Source of the DNA: Caulobacteraceae bacterium UBA3198
Lineage (GTDB): Bacteria; Pseudomonadota; Alphaproteobacteria; Caulobacterales; Caulobacteraceae
DNA: 64,000 nt
Direction of reading: 5' to 3'
Assembly: GCA_002363865.1 (NCBI GenBank)
Contig: DEWY01000004.1
Span: 228,486 to 292,485 of the forward strand
Of the stretch, positions 24,689 through 32,760 are shown piece by piece; the first letter of the stretch is position 1; every line of letters starts with the position of its first letter. Both the position numbers and the translations under genes were made by a program. The notes under the pieces were generated by a model that was given only the letters and a program-made list of their open reading frames with translations, made no database searches and was not told the DNA's origin.

Positions 24689-25660
24689 TCAGGGGATAAG
24701 GAGCGAGGCGCCGACGGTCTCGCGGCCCTCCATGGCCTCATGGGCGGCACGGGCCTCTGCAAGCGGGAAGGTCTGGCCGATGTCGATACGAACCTGGCCG
24801 TTGGCGATGACCTCGAACAGGGCTGCGGCGCTGGCGTCCAACTCTTCGGTGGTGGCCACATAGTCGAACAGGGTCGGCCGGGTGAGGAAGACCGAGCCCA
24901 GCTGCGACAATTGGGCCGGCAGGATAGCTGGCGCCGGGCCCGAGGCATTGCCGTAGGAGACCATCATTCCGCGCCGGGCCAGGCTCTTGAGGCTGGCCTC
25001 GAAGGTCGCCGCGCCCACGGAATCATAGACCACGGGGACGCCGACGCCCCCGGTGATCCGCCGCACCTCCTCGGCCACGTCCTGATCGCGATAGAGGATG
25101 GTGTGATCGGCCCCGAGGCTGCGGGCCCGGGCGGCCTTGTCCTCAGATCCCACGGTGGCGATCACCTCGGCCCCAAGCGCCTTGGCCCATTGGACGAGGA
25201 TCGAGCCGACGCCGCCGGCGGCCGCATGGACCAGGAGGGTCTGGCCCGGCTGGACCGGAAAGCACCGCGCAAGCAGGAATTCCGCCGTCATGCCCTTGAG
25301 CAGGGCGGCCGCGGCGATCTCAGCCGTGATCCCCGCCGGGGGCTTCACCGCACGGCCGGCCTTGACCACATGAAACTCGGCATAGGCGCCGATGGGACCC
25401 GAGGCGTAGGCGGCCAGATCGCCCGGGGTGAAACGGTCGACGCCCTCGCCGACCTCCACCACCTCCCCGGCGCCCTCCATGCCCAGGCCCGAAGGCAGCT
25501 TCACCGGATAGAGGCCGGTGCGATGATAGGTGTCGATGAAGTTGAGGCCGATGGCCTGATTGCGGATCAGGATCTCGCCGGGACCAGGCCGGGGCGTGTC
25601 GATCTCCACCAGGTCAAGAACCTCAGGGCCGCCGGTGCGGCTGATGCGGATGGCGCGCAT
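24689..25660 (-). CDS. zinc-free NADPH:quinone oxidoreductase (zeta-crystallin type)
   Basis: One- or two-electron quinone reductase of the MDR superfamily. 323 residues: GroES-like N-terminal part (GEILIRNQAIGLNFIDTYHR, LPSGLGMEGAGEVVEVGEG) without the catalytic-zinc ligands, then the Rossmann motif LLVHAAAGGVGSILVQWAKA and YDSVGAATFEASL. This is the QOR pattern. The start shares one base with the upstream hydrolase stop, so they form an operon. Confidence 0.9.
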   Translation of the reverse strand: MRAIRISRTGGPEVLDLVEIDTPRPGPGEILIRNQAIGLNFIDTYHRTGLYPVKLPSGLGMEGAGEVVEVGEGVDRFTPGDLAAYASGPIGAYAEFHVVKAGRAVKPPAGITAEIAAAALLKGMTAEFLLARCFPVQPGQTLLVHAAAGGVGSILVQWAKALGAEVIATVGSEDKAARARSLGADHTILYRDQDVAEEVRRITGGVGVPVVYDSVGAATFEASLKSLARRGMMVSYGNASGPAPAILPAQLSQLGSVFLTRPTLFDYVATTEELDASAAALFEVIANGQVRIDIGQTFPLAEARAAHEAMEGRETVGASLLIP

Positions 25661-26358
25661 CAGCCCAGGTTCGCCTTGAAGAAGGCCATCGTCCGTTCAT
25701 TGGCCAGCTTTGCGTCCGCGGCGTCGTAGTGTTCGCCCCCCTTTCGGGCGAAGGCGTGGTCGCGGCCGGCATAGGTATGGATCTGCACCTGCGGATGGTT
25801 CTTCAGGGCGCCGATGATGAGCTCCTGGGCCGCCTTGGGGACAAACTGGTCCTCCTCGGCGATGTGCATCATCAGCGGGTGGGCCAGCCGCTCGGCCTCG
25901 CCCGTGCGCTGCTCGATGCCCACCCCATAATAGGAGACGCTGGCGTCGGCGTCGGTGCGGGTGGCCGTCAGGAAGGCCAGCAGCCCACCCAGGCAGAAGC
26001 CCACAGCGCCCACCTTGCCGCTGCAATCGGCGTGACCGCGGATGGTGTCGATCACCGCGCGGATGTCGCGGACCCCCTGGTCGGGGTCGAAGGCGTTCAT
26101 CAGCTCAAAGGCCTTCTTCCACTCGGCTTCCGACTGGTCGGTGATGTCCACCCCGGGCTCAATCCGCCAGAAGAGGTCCGGGCTGATGGCGAGATAGCCC
26201 TGGGCGGCGTAGTCGTCGCAGATGTCGCGCATCACCTGGTTGACGCCGAAGATCTCCTGGATCACCACCACGGCCGGCGCCGGGGTCTGGGCCGGCTTGG
26301 CCACATAGGCCGAGAAGGCGCCGTCCGGTGTCTGAATCTCTAGGGTTTGCCCGGCCAT
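25660..26358 (-). CDS. dienelactone hydrolase family protein
   Basis: Cytosolic alpha/beta hydrolase of 232 residues. Family motifs are AVVVIQEIFGVNQVMRDICD, the nucleophile elbow VGAVGFCLGGLLAFLT with Cys in the GxCxGG motif, and the catalytic His in YAGRDHAFARKGGEHYD. Real chlorocatechol-pathway genes are absent, so the physiological substrate is unknown. Linked to the quinone reductase by a one-base overlap. Confidence 0.9.
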   Translation of the reverse strand: MAGQTLEIQTPDGAFSAYVAKPAQTPAPAVVVIQEIFGVNQVMRDICDDYAAQGYLAISPDLFWRIEPGVDITDQSEAEWKKAFELMNAFDPDQGVRDIRAVIDTIRGHADCSGKVGAVGFCLGGLLAFLTATRTDADASVSYYGVGIEQRTGEAERLAHPLMMHIAEEDQFVPKAAQELIIGALKNHPQVQIHTYAGRDHAFARKGGEHYDAADAKLANERTMAFFKANLG

Positions 26359-26489
26359 GATCTGCTCCCGTTGGTTTCATCGGCATATAAGGTCAGGATG
26401 GGGGGTGACCCGATCCCTTGGTCGCCAAGCCTAACAAGCCCACGCAACAATGTCGCCACAACGCCCCGGCAAAGGGCAGGGAGACTCCC

Positions 26490-26741
26490 ATGAAGATGAC
26501 CGTCGAAGTCGACTGCACCCCGCTCGAGGCCCGGGCCTTTCTCGGCCTTCCCGACGTCACCGACCTCAACGACCGGCTGGTGAAGGAAATGCAGACCCGG
26601 CTGGAGGCCAATATGGCCATGGCTTCGCCGGACGAGCTGGTGAAGGCCTGGACCGCCTTTGGGGTCGGGGCGCAGGAGCAGTTCCGCAAGCTGATGACGG
26701 CCGCCGCCGAGGGCGCCATGGGCGGCGCCCGGCCCAAATGA
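26490..26741 (+). CDS. DUF6489-like small protein
   Basis: 83 residues beginning MKMTVEVDCTPLEARAFLGL with PDVTDLNDRLVKEMQTRLE and a C-terminal helix EQFRKLMTAAAEGAM. A small conserved alphaproteobacterial family of unknown function, often just upstream of mnmE. The ATG at 26490 has GGGAG upstream; its stop overlaps the mnmE ATG (ATGA). Confidence 0.75.
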   Translation: MKMTVEVDCTPLEARAFLGLPDVTDLNDRLVKEMQTRLEANMAMASPDELVKAWTAFGVGAQEQFRKLMTAAAEGAMGGARPK

Positions 26742-28042
26742 CCGACACGATTTTCGCCGCGGCCACCGCGCCAGGACGGGCGGCGGTGGCGGTGGTGCGG
26801 CTGTCGGGCCCAAAGGCCGCCGACGCGCTCAGGCGTCTATGCGGCCGTCCGCCGGCGCCACGGCGCGCCTCAGTGCGCCGCCTGCGGGACGCCGGCGGGG
26901 CCCTGCTGGACGAGGCGCTCGTCCTCTGGCTGCCGGGACCCGCCAGCTATACCGGCGAAGACAGCGTCGAGCTTCACCTGCATGGGGGGCCCGCCGTGGT
27001 GGCGGGGGTGCTGGACGCCCTCAGCGCGCTGGGGCTGCGCCTGGGCGAGCCGGGGGAATTCACCCGCCGCGCCTTTGAAAACGGGCGGCTGGACCTGGCC
27101 CAGGCCGAGGGGGTCGCCGACCTGATCGAGGCCGAAACCGAGGCCCAACGTCGTCAGGCCCTGGACCAGGTGGGCGGGCGCCTGAGCGGCGCCCAGGCCC
27201 GCTGGCGCGAAGCCCTGATCGAGGCCCTGGCGGTGTTCGAGGCCGCCGTGGACTTTCCAGACGAAGAGATCCCGGCCGATGTGGCCAGCCGCGCCGCGCC
27301 CATCCTCTCGCCGCTGATCACCGAACTGCGCGCCGCCGCCGCCGAAACCGAACGCGGCGAGCGGGTGCGCTCGGGCTACCGGATCGCCCTGATGGGGGCG
27401 CCCAACGCGGGCAAGAGCACATTGCTCAATGCCCTGGCCCGGCGGGAGGCGGCCATCGTCACCGCCACCGCCGGCACCACCCGTGACATCATCGAGGTCC
27501 CCCTCGTGCTCGCCGGCTACAAGGTGATCCTCGCCGACACGGCCGGGCTGCGGGAGACGGCCGATGAGATCGAGGCCGAGGGGGTGCGCCGGGCCCAGGC
27601 CTGGGGGGCGGAGGCCGATCTGCGCATCTGGCTGAAGGACGGCGCCGCCGAGGGGGAAGAGGGGCTGCCAGGCCGCCCCGGCGCGCAGGATCTGGTGCTG
27701 GTGACCAAGCGCGATCTCGTCGATCTCACCTCAACAGGGGAGGGGCGGGCGTTCAGCGCCAAGCTGGCGGAAGACCTCGTCTGGCTGGAGGAGACTCTGG
27801 CCGGCCGGGTCAGCACGGCGCTGGGCGGCGCAGAGCCCCCGGCCGCGACCCGTCTGCGTCACCGGGACCTGTTGGCTGAAGCCGTGGCGCGGCTGGAGCG
27901 AGCCGCGGCCTCTGACATTGAGCCGGAGCTGGCCGCGGAGGACGTCCGCTTGGCAGCCCGGGCGCTGGACCGCATCACCGGCCGTATCGGGTCTGAGGAT
28001 GTGCTGGACCGGGTCTTCGCGAGCTTCTGCATCGGCAAGTGA
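26738..28042 (+). CDS. mnmE: tRNA modification GTPase MnmE
   Basis: With MnmG installs the cmnm5 group on wobble U34 of certain tRNAs. 434 residues: N-terminal formyl-THF-binding domain (TIFAAATAPGRAAVAVVRLSG; GPASYTGEDSVELHLHGG; GEPGEFTRRAFENGRLDLAQ), central helices, the G domain (MGAPNAGKSTLLNAL, TAGTTRDIIEVPL, DTAGLRET, TKRDL) and the conserved C-terminal FCIGK with its catalytic Cys. Two parS sites directly follow. Overlaps the small gene upstream. Confidence 0.96.
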   Translation: MTDTIFAAATAPGRAAVAVVRLSGPKAADALRRLCGRPPAPRRASVRRLRDAGGALLDEALVLWLPGPASYTGEDSVELHLHGGPAVVAGVLDALSALGLRLGEPGEFTRRAFENGRLDLAQAEGVADLIEAETEAQRRQALDQVGGRLSGAQARWREALIEALAVFEAAVDFPDEEIPADVASRAAPILSPLITELRAAAAETERGERVRSGYRIALMGAPNAGKSTLLNALARREAAIVTATAGTTRDIIEVPLVLAGYKVILADTAGLRETADEIEAEGVRRAQAWGAEADLRIWLKDGAAEGEEGLPGRPGAQDLVLVTKRDLVDLTSTGEGRAFSAKLAEDLVWLEETLAGRVSTALGGAEPPAATRLRHRDLLAEAVARLERAAASDIEPELAAEDVRLAARALDRITGRIGSEDVLDRVFASFCIGK

Positions 28043-28058
28043 TGTTTCACGTGAAACG
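28043..28058. promoter_or_regulatory. parS centromere site 2
   Basis: TGTTTCACGTGAAACG, same 14-base palindrome as site 1, starting on the base after the mnmE stop codon and 8.2 kb from the probable origin. Confidence 0.92.
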
Positions 28059-28080
28059 GTCATGCTGAAGCTTGACCATG

Positions 28081-28096
28081 TGTTCCACGTGAAACA
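28081..28096. promoter_or_regulatory. parS centromere site 3
   Basis: TGTTCCACGTGAAACA, identical to the classical 16-base chromosomal parS consensus, 38 bases after site 2 in the same orientation frame. The pair sits about 8.2 kb from the origin, close to the distance known for Caulobacter parS. Confidence 0.93.
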
Positions 28097-28212
28097 TGGG
28101 CGCCGTCCTCTCGGCATGACCGGGCGTGACCCCGCTTCGGGTCCCCTCTGAAGGGAATGCGACGGTGCGGCCCGTCGACCTTTTCCCCGCCATCGCCTAT
28201 ATAGAAGCCGCT

Positions 28213-28234
28213 CGCCCCCGCCTGCGCGGGGGCG
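28213..28234. terminator. strong GC hairpin upstream of mnmG
   Basis: CGCCCCCGC and GCGGGGGCG form a perfect 9-base stem with a CTGC loop, ending 20 bases before the mnmG start codon. No U-tract follows. It may be an attenuator or a leftover dispersed repeat rather than a terminator. The remaining mnmE-mnmG gap (212 bases) holds parS 2 and 3 and no gene. Confidence 0.5.
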
Positions 28235-28254
28235 TCCTGTTTCAAGGCGACAGC

Positions 28255-30126
28255 GTGACTTCCAACCCTGCATCCTCGACCTGGGACGTGATCGTCATCG
28301 GCGGCGGCCATGCCGGCTGCGAGGCCGCGGCGGCGTCTGCCCGGGTCGGCGCGCGTACCCTACTGCTGACCCATAAGCTGGAAACCATCGGCGAGATGTC
28401 CTGCAACCCGGCCATTGGCGGTCTGGGCAAGGGCCATCTGGTCCGCGAGATCGACGCCCTGGACGGGGTGATGGGGCGCATGGCCGATCAGGCCGGCATC
28501 CAGTTCCGGCTGCTGAACCGCTCCAAGGGCGCCGCCGTGCGCGGCCCGCGGGCGCAGATCGACCGCAAGCTCTATCGCCAGGCCATGCAGGCTGAGCTCG
28601 CCGCCACCCCGAACCTGACGCTCCTCGGCGAGGCGGTGGAGGACCTGATCGTCGAGGCCGGCCGGGTCACCGGCGTCGTGGGCGCCTCTGGGCAGGTCTA
28701 TGCCGCGGGCCGGGTCGTGCTGACCACGGGCACCTTCCTCAAGGGGCTCATCCATCTGGGCGACCGGCGCATTCCCGCGGGCCGAGCCGGCGAGGCGCCG
28801 GCTATCGGTCTGGCGGACCGGCTCTATGATAGCGGCCTGACCATGGGCCGGCTGAAAACCGGCACGCCGGCGCGGCTGGATGGGACCACCATCGCCTGGG
28901 ACCGGCTGGAGATGCAGCAGGCCGACGCCGAGCCTGTGCCCTTCTCGTTCCTCACCTCGGCCATCACCACCCCACAGATCGCCTGCGGCATCACCTATAC
29001 GACCGAGGCGACCCACAGGATCATCGCCGAGCGTCTGTCGGAATCGGCGGTCTATGGCGGCCGGATCAGCGGCCGTGGCCCGCGCTACTGCCCGTCCATC
29101 GAGGACAAGGTGGTCCGCTTCGCCGACAAGACCAGCCACCAGATCTTCCTGGAGCCGGAAGGCCTGGACGACGACACCGTCTATCCCAACGGCATCTCGA
29201 CCTCGGTCTCCGAAGAGACCCAGGACCTCTTCCTGCGGACCATTCCCGGCCTCGAGCAGGTCCAGGTGCGCCGGTATGGCTACGCCATCGAGTATGACTA
29301 TGTGGACCCCCGGGAGCTCTATCCCACCCTGGAGGTCAAGCGGCTGCCCGGCCTCTATCTGGCCGGACAGATCAACGGCACCACGGGTTATGAAGAGGCC
29401 GGCGCCCAAGGCCTGGTGGCCGGCCTCAACGCCGCCCGCTCGGCCGGCGGCGGGGAGGGGCACGTGTTCGCCCGGGACGAGGCCTATATCGGCGTGCTGA
29501 TCGACGACCTGGTCACCCGCGGTGTGACCGAGCCCTACCGCATGTTCACCAGCCGGGCTGAGTTCCGCCTGATCCTGCGGGCCGACAATGCCGACCAGCG
29601 GCTCACCGCCAAGGGGCTTGAGCTTGGGGTGGTGGGGACGCAGAGGGGCACGGCCTTCGGCGCCAAGGCGGCGGCTCTGGATGAGGCGCGGGCGACCGCC
29701 GCCCGTCTCACCCTGTCGCCGGCCAAGGCGGCCCAGGCCGGTCTTCCGGTCAAGGCCGATGGGGTGGTGCGCAATGTCGTCGAACTGCTGGCCTATCCGA
29801 CCATCAGCTTTGAAGACCTCACCGCCATCTGGCCGGAGCTGAATGGCTGGGCGCCCGAAATTCGCGAGCAACTGGAGATCGACGCCAGCTATGCCGGCTA
29901 TCTGGATCGCCAGGCCGCCGACGTCGCCGCCTTCCGACGGGACGAAGATCTGCGCCTGCCGCCGGAGCTGGACTACGGCGCCGTCGGCGGCCTCTCCAAC
30001 GAGGTGCGGGAAAAGCTCGCCGCCATCCGGCCGCTGACGCTCGGCCAGGCCGCCCGGATCGAAGGGGTGACGCCGGGCGCGCTCACCGCCCTGCTGGCCC
30101 ATGTCCGCCGCAAGGTGGCGGCATGA
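28255..30126 (+). CDS. mnmG: tRNA uridine-5-carboxymethylaminomethyl modification enzyme MnmG (GidA)
   Basis: FAD enzyme partnering with MnmE on tRNA U34. 623 residues from the GTG at 28255 (AAGG upstream). FAD-binding VIVIGGGHAGCEAAAASARV, the CNPAIGGLGKGHLVREIDAL block with conserved Cys, GPRYCPSIEDKVVRF and NGISTSVSEETQDLF segments, TGYEEAGAQGLVAG, and the C-terminal MnmE-binding helical domain are all present. Overlaps rsmG by four bases. Confidence 0.96.
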   Translation: MTSNPASSTWDVIVIGGGHAGCEAAAASARVGARTLLLTHKLETIGEMSCNPAIGGLGKGHLVREIDALDGVMGRMADQAGIQFRLLNRSKGAAVRGPRAQIDRKLYRQAMQAELAATPNLTLLGEAVEDLIVEAGRVTGVVGASGQVYAAGRVVLTTGTFLKGLIHLGDRRIPAGRAGEAPAIGLADRLYDSGLTMGRLKTGTPARLDGTTIAWDRLEMQQADAEPVPFSFLTSAITTPQIACGITYTTEATHRIIAERLSESAVYGGRISGRGPRYCPSIEDKVVRFADKTSHQIFLEPEGLDDDTVYPNGISTSVSEETQDLFLRTIPGLEQVQVRRYGYAIEYDYVDPRELYPTLEVKRLPGLYLAGQINGTTGYEEAGAQGLVAGLNAARSAGGGEGHVFARDEAYIGVLIDDLVTRGVTEPYRMFTSRAEFRLILRADNADQRLTAKGLELGVVGTQRGTAFGAKAAALDEARATAARLTLSPAKAAQAGLPVKADGVVRNVVELLAYPTISFEDLTAIWPELNGWAPEIREQLEIDASYAGYLDRQAADVAAFRRDEDLRLPPELDYGAVGGLSNEVREKLAAIRPLTLGQAARIEGVTPGALTALLAHVRRKVAA

Positions 30127-30827
30127 GTCCCACACCGTCGGTCGCTGAAGCCGCTGAAAACGGCCCCGAAAAAATCGCCTCTGTGGCGCACAGCGCCGTA
30201 CCCCACATCGACGAGGCGGAATTTGTGCGGCTGAGCGGGGCCTCGCCAGCGCAGATCGAGGCCCTCAGGACCTATCGCGACCTGCTAACTGACTGGAATC
30301 AAAAGATGAATCTGGTCGGCCCGGCCACCTTGCCCGACTTCTGGGGAAGGCACGCCTGGGACTCCGCCCAGCTCATTTCTTTGGCGCCACAGGCCCTGAC
30401 CTGGGCCGATCTGGGCGCCGGCGCCGGATTGCCCGGGATCGTGCTGGCCATCCTCGGAAAAGGCCGCGAAGGGTTCGAGGTCCATCTGGTGGAGAGCATG
30501 GCCAAGCGGTGCCGCTTCCTGGAGGCGGTGGTCGAGGCTCTCGATCTGCCAGCGGTGATTCACAACGACCGTGCGGAAAACCTGTCGCGGGATGTGGATA
30601 TCGTGACGGCCCGGGCTTGCGCCCCGATGACCCGCCTGCTGGGCTATGCCAAGCCTTGGCTGACCGGAACCAACCAGGCCCTGTTCCTGAAGGGCCAGGA
30701 TGTGGCCGCCGAGGTTGAGGCGGCGCGGGACGCCTGGCGGTTCGAGGCCGAGCTTCTGCCCAGCACCAGCGACCCCCGGGGTCGTATCGTTCGCCTGAGG
30801 AACAAGATCCATGCCCGCCGAAGCTGA
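30123..30827 (+). CDS. rsmG: 16S rRNA (guanine527-N7)-methyltransferase
   Basis: SAM-dependent methylase of 16S rRNA G527 (GidB). 234 residues: a 40-residue poorly conserved N-terminal extension, then LTDWNQKMNLVGPATLPDFW, SAM motif WADLGAGAGLPGIVLAIL, VHLVESMAKRCRFLEAV and DIVTARACAPMTRLLGYAKP. Typical of the family apart from the extension. Its last 17 bases lie inside parA. Confidence 0.95.
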   Translation: MSPTPSVAEAAENGPEKIASVAHSAVPHIDEAEFVRLSGASPAQIEALRTYRDLLTDWNQKMNLVGPATLPDFWGRHAWDSAQLISLAPQALTWADLGAGAGLPGIVLAILGKGREGFEVHLVESMAKRCRFLEAVVEALDLPAVIHNDRAENLSRDVDIVTARACAPMTRLLGYAKPWLTGTNQALFLKGQDVAAEVEAARDAWRFEAELLPSTSDPRGRIVRLRNKIHARRS

Positions 30828-31671
30828 GGTCCAGGAGGTCCGGCCCGCCGCCGCGCCGGCGAGCCGCGCCCGCGTCCTGGTGATCGCCAATCAGAAGGGC
30901 GGGGTGGGCAAGACCACCACGGCGATCAATCTGGGCACGGCGCTGGCCGCCGTCGGCGAGAAGGTGCTGCTGATCGATTCCGATCCGCAGGGCAACGCCT
31001 CCACCGGCCTGGGCGTCGCCCGGGCCAAGCGCAAGACCACCCTCTATGACGTGCTGATGGGCGAGAAGCCGGCCACCGAGGCGGTGGTAGCCACCGACCT
31101 GCCGGGCCTGTTCCTGATTCCGGCCGATCCGGACCTGTCCGGCGTAGAGCTGGAGCTTGGGCAAGAGAGCCGCCGTTCCTTCAAGCTGCGGGACGCGCTG
31201 GAGCAGATCCGGCGGGAGGGGGACTTCACCTATGTCCTGATCGACTGCCCGCCGTCCCTGAACCTGCTGACCGTCAACGCCATGACCGCGGCCGACGCGG
31301 TGCTGGTGCCGCTGCAGTGCGAGTTCTTCGCGCTCGAAGGCCTGACCCAGCTGATGCGCACCGTCGAGCTGGTGCGCGGCAGTCTGAATCCGGCCCTAGA
31401 GATCCAGGGGGTGGTCCTGACCATGTACGACAAGCGCAACAGCCTGTCCGAACAGGTGGCCAGCGACGTCCGCGGCCACTTCGGCAAGACGGTCTATGAC
31501 ACAGTCATCCCGCGCAATGTGCGGGTCTCGGAAGCCCCGTCCTTCGGCAAGCCGGTGCTGGTCTATGATCTGAAATGCGCCGGCAGCCAGGCCTATCTGA
31601 AGCTCGCCCGCGAGGTCGTGGTCCGTGAGCGCCAGCGCCGCAAGGCCGCGGCCAGCAAGCAGGAAGTCTGA
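30811..31671 (+). CDS. parA: chromosome partitioning ATPase ParA
   Basis: Walker ATPase that moves ParB-parS complexes to the opposite pole. 286 residues: short N-terminal extension, deviant Walker A ANQKGGVGKTTTAINLG (about 25-41) with the signature first Lys, LLIDSDPQGNASTGLG, Walker B VLIDCPPSLNLLTVNAM, and NVRVSEAPSFGKPVLVYDL. Starts inside rsmG; parB follows 2 bases after its stop. Three parS sites lie within 6.4 kb. Confidence 0.97.
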   Translation: MPAEAEVQEVRPAAAPASRARVLVIANQKGGVGKTTTAINLGTALAAVGEKVLLIDSDPQGNASTGLGVARAKRKTTLYDVLMGEKPATEAVVATDLPGLFLIPADPDLSGVELELGQESRRSFKLRDALEQIRREGDFTYVLIDCPPSLNLLTVNAMTAADAVLVPLQCEFFALEGLTQLMRTVELVRGSLNPALEIQGVVLTMYDKRNSLSEQVASDVRGHFGKTVYDTVIPRNVRVSEAPSFGKPVLVYDLKCAGSQAYLKLAREVVVRERQRRKAAASKQEV

Positions 31672-31673
31672 AC

Positions 31674-32603
31674 ATGGCGGAGAACCGCAGGGGTCTGGGC
31701 CGGGGTCTGTCGGCCCTGCTGGGCGAGGCCGAGGATGAGAACGCCGCCGATGCGGCCGCTGCCGCTGAAGCCGCCGAAGCGGGCGGGCCGGTGCGGGCTC
31801 TGTCGCCCATGCGCGACGTGCCCATCGACCTGATCGATCCCAACGCCTCTCAGCCCCGGTCCGTGTTCCATGACGAGGACATGGAGGAGCTGACCAATTC
31901 CATCCGCGAACGCGGCGTGCTGCAGCCGATCCTGGTGCGCCCCCTGCCCAATGGCCGGTTCGAGATCGTCGCCGGCGAGCGGCGCTGGCGGGCCAGCCAG
32001 AAGGTCGGCCTGCACACCGTGCCCGCCGTGGTCCGCGAGCTGGACGACCTGCAGGTGATGGAGATCGCCATCGTCGAGAACGTCCAGCGGGCCGACCTCA
32101 GCGCCATCGAAGAGGCGCGCGGCTATGAGGTGCTGATCGCCCGGTTCGGCCGCACCCAGGAGCTGGTGGCCCAGGTGGTGGGCAAGAGCCGCAGCCATGT
32201 GGCCAACATGCTGCGCCTGCTGACCCTGCCCGGCTCCGTCCAAAACCTGGTGGTGGAGAACAAGCTCTCGGCCGGCCACGCCCGGGCCCTGATCACCGCC
32301 GACGACCCCGAAGCTCTGGCCGAACAGGTCATGGCCAAGGGGCTGTCGGTGCGCGAGACCGAGGCCCTGGTGCGCAAGGGCGCGGCGCCTGCGGCCCGCG
32401 GCGCCAGCCGGGGCGGCGGCGGCGGCGGCGGCTCAGGCGCCGACAAGGACACCGATACGCTGGCCCTGGAAAACGACTTGGCCGAGGTGCTCGGCCTGTC
32501 GGTGCAGATCGCCGACCGCGGCGGCGCCGGCGAACTGAAGATCAGCTACAAGACCCTCGAACAGCTGGATGATCTCTGCCGCAGGCTGTCCCGCACAGGG
32601 TGA
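31674..32603 (+). CDS. parB: chromosome partitioning protein ParB (parS-binding CTPase clamp)
   Basis: Binds parS and spreads as a CTP-dependent clamp. 309 residues: N-terminal ParA-contact motif NRRGLGRGLSALLG, acidic linker, CTP-binding boxes (NASQPR, GERRWRAS and IVENVQRADLS), the HTH (ARFGRTQELVAQVVGKSRSH), a Gly/Ser-rich linker (RGGGGGGGSG) and the C-terminal dimer domain (LGLSVQIADRGGAGELKI). Complete and normal for alphaproteobacteria. Confidence 0.97.
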   Translation: MAENRRGLGRGLSALLGEAEDENAADAAAAAEAAEAGGPVRALSPMRDVPIDLIDPNASQPRSVFHDEDMEELTNSIRERGVLQPILVRPLPNGRFEIVAGERRWRASQKVGLHTVPAVVRELDDLQVMEIAIVENVQRADLSAIEEARGYEVLIARFGRTQELVAQVVGKSRSHVANMLRLLTLPGSVQNLVVENKLSAGHARALITADDPEALAEQVMAKGLSVRETEALVRKGAAPAARGASRGGGGGGGSGADKDTDTLALENDLAEVLGLSVQIADRGGAGELKISYKTLEQLDDLCRRLSRTG

Positions 32604-32621
32604 GCCTTTGCGTCGTCGAGC

Positions 32622-32750
32622 CGAAAAAGACGGGACACGAAGAACAGGAAGGTCGCTAAGGACGAAGGGGTTCGGCGGCCTCGTCTTTGTGTCCTTCGCA
32701 GCCCTTTGTGTCCTTCATGTCGCCCCTTGAAAGCGCCTGCGGCGCGGGGA
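32622..32750 (-). repeat. dispersed ACACGAAG repeat (copy 2, inverted)
   Basis: Read on the complement it begins GCGCCGCAGGCGCTTTCAAG and GGGCGACATGAAGGACAC and matches copy 1 (24285-24412) nearly base for base to the closing CTTCGTGTCCC. It separates convergent parB and holA and may end both transcripts. Confidence 0.85.
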
Positions 32751-32760
32751 GCGTCAGCCC

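Noticed and set aside
28360..30135. A 591-residue frame opposite mnmG
   Set aside because: Antisense shadow of a fully conserved gene in high-GC DNA; no family motif.
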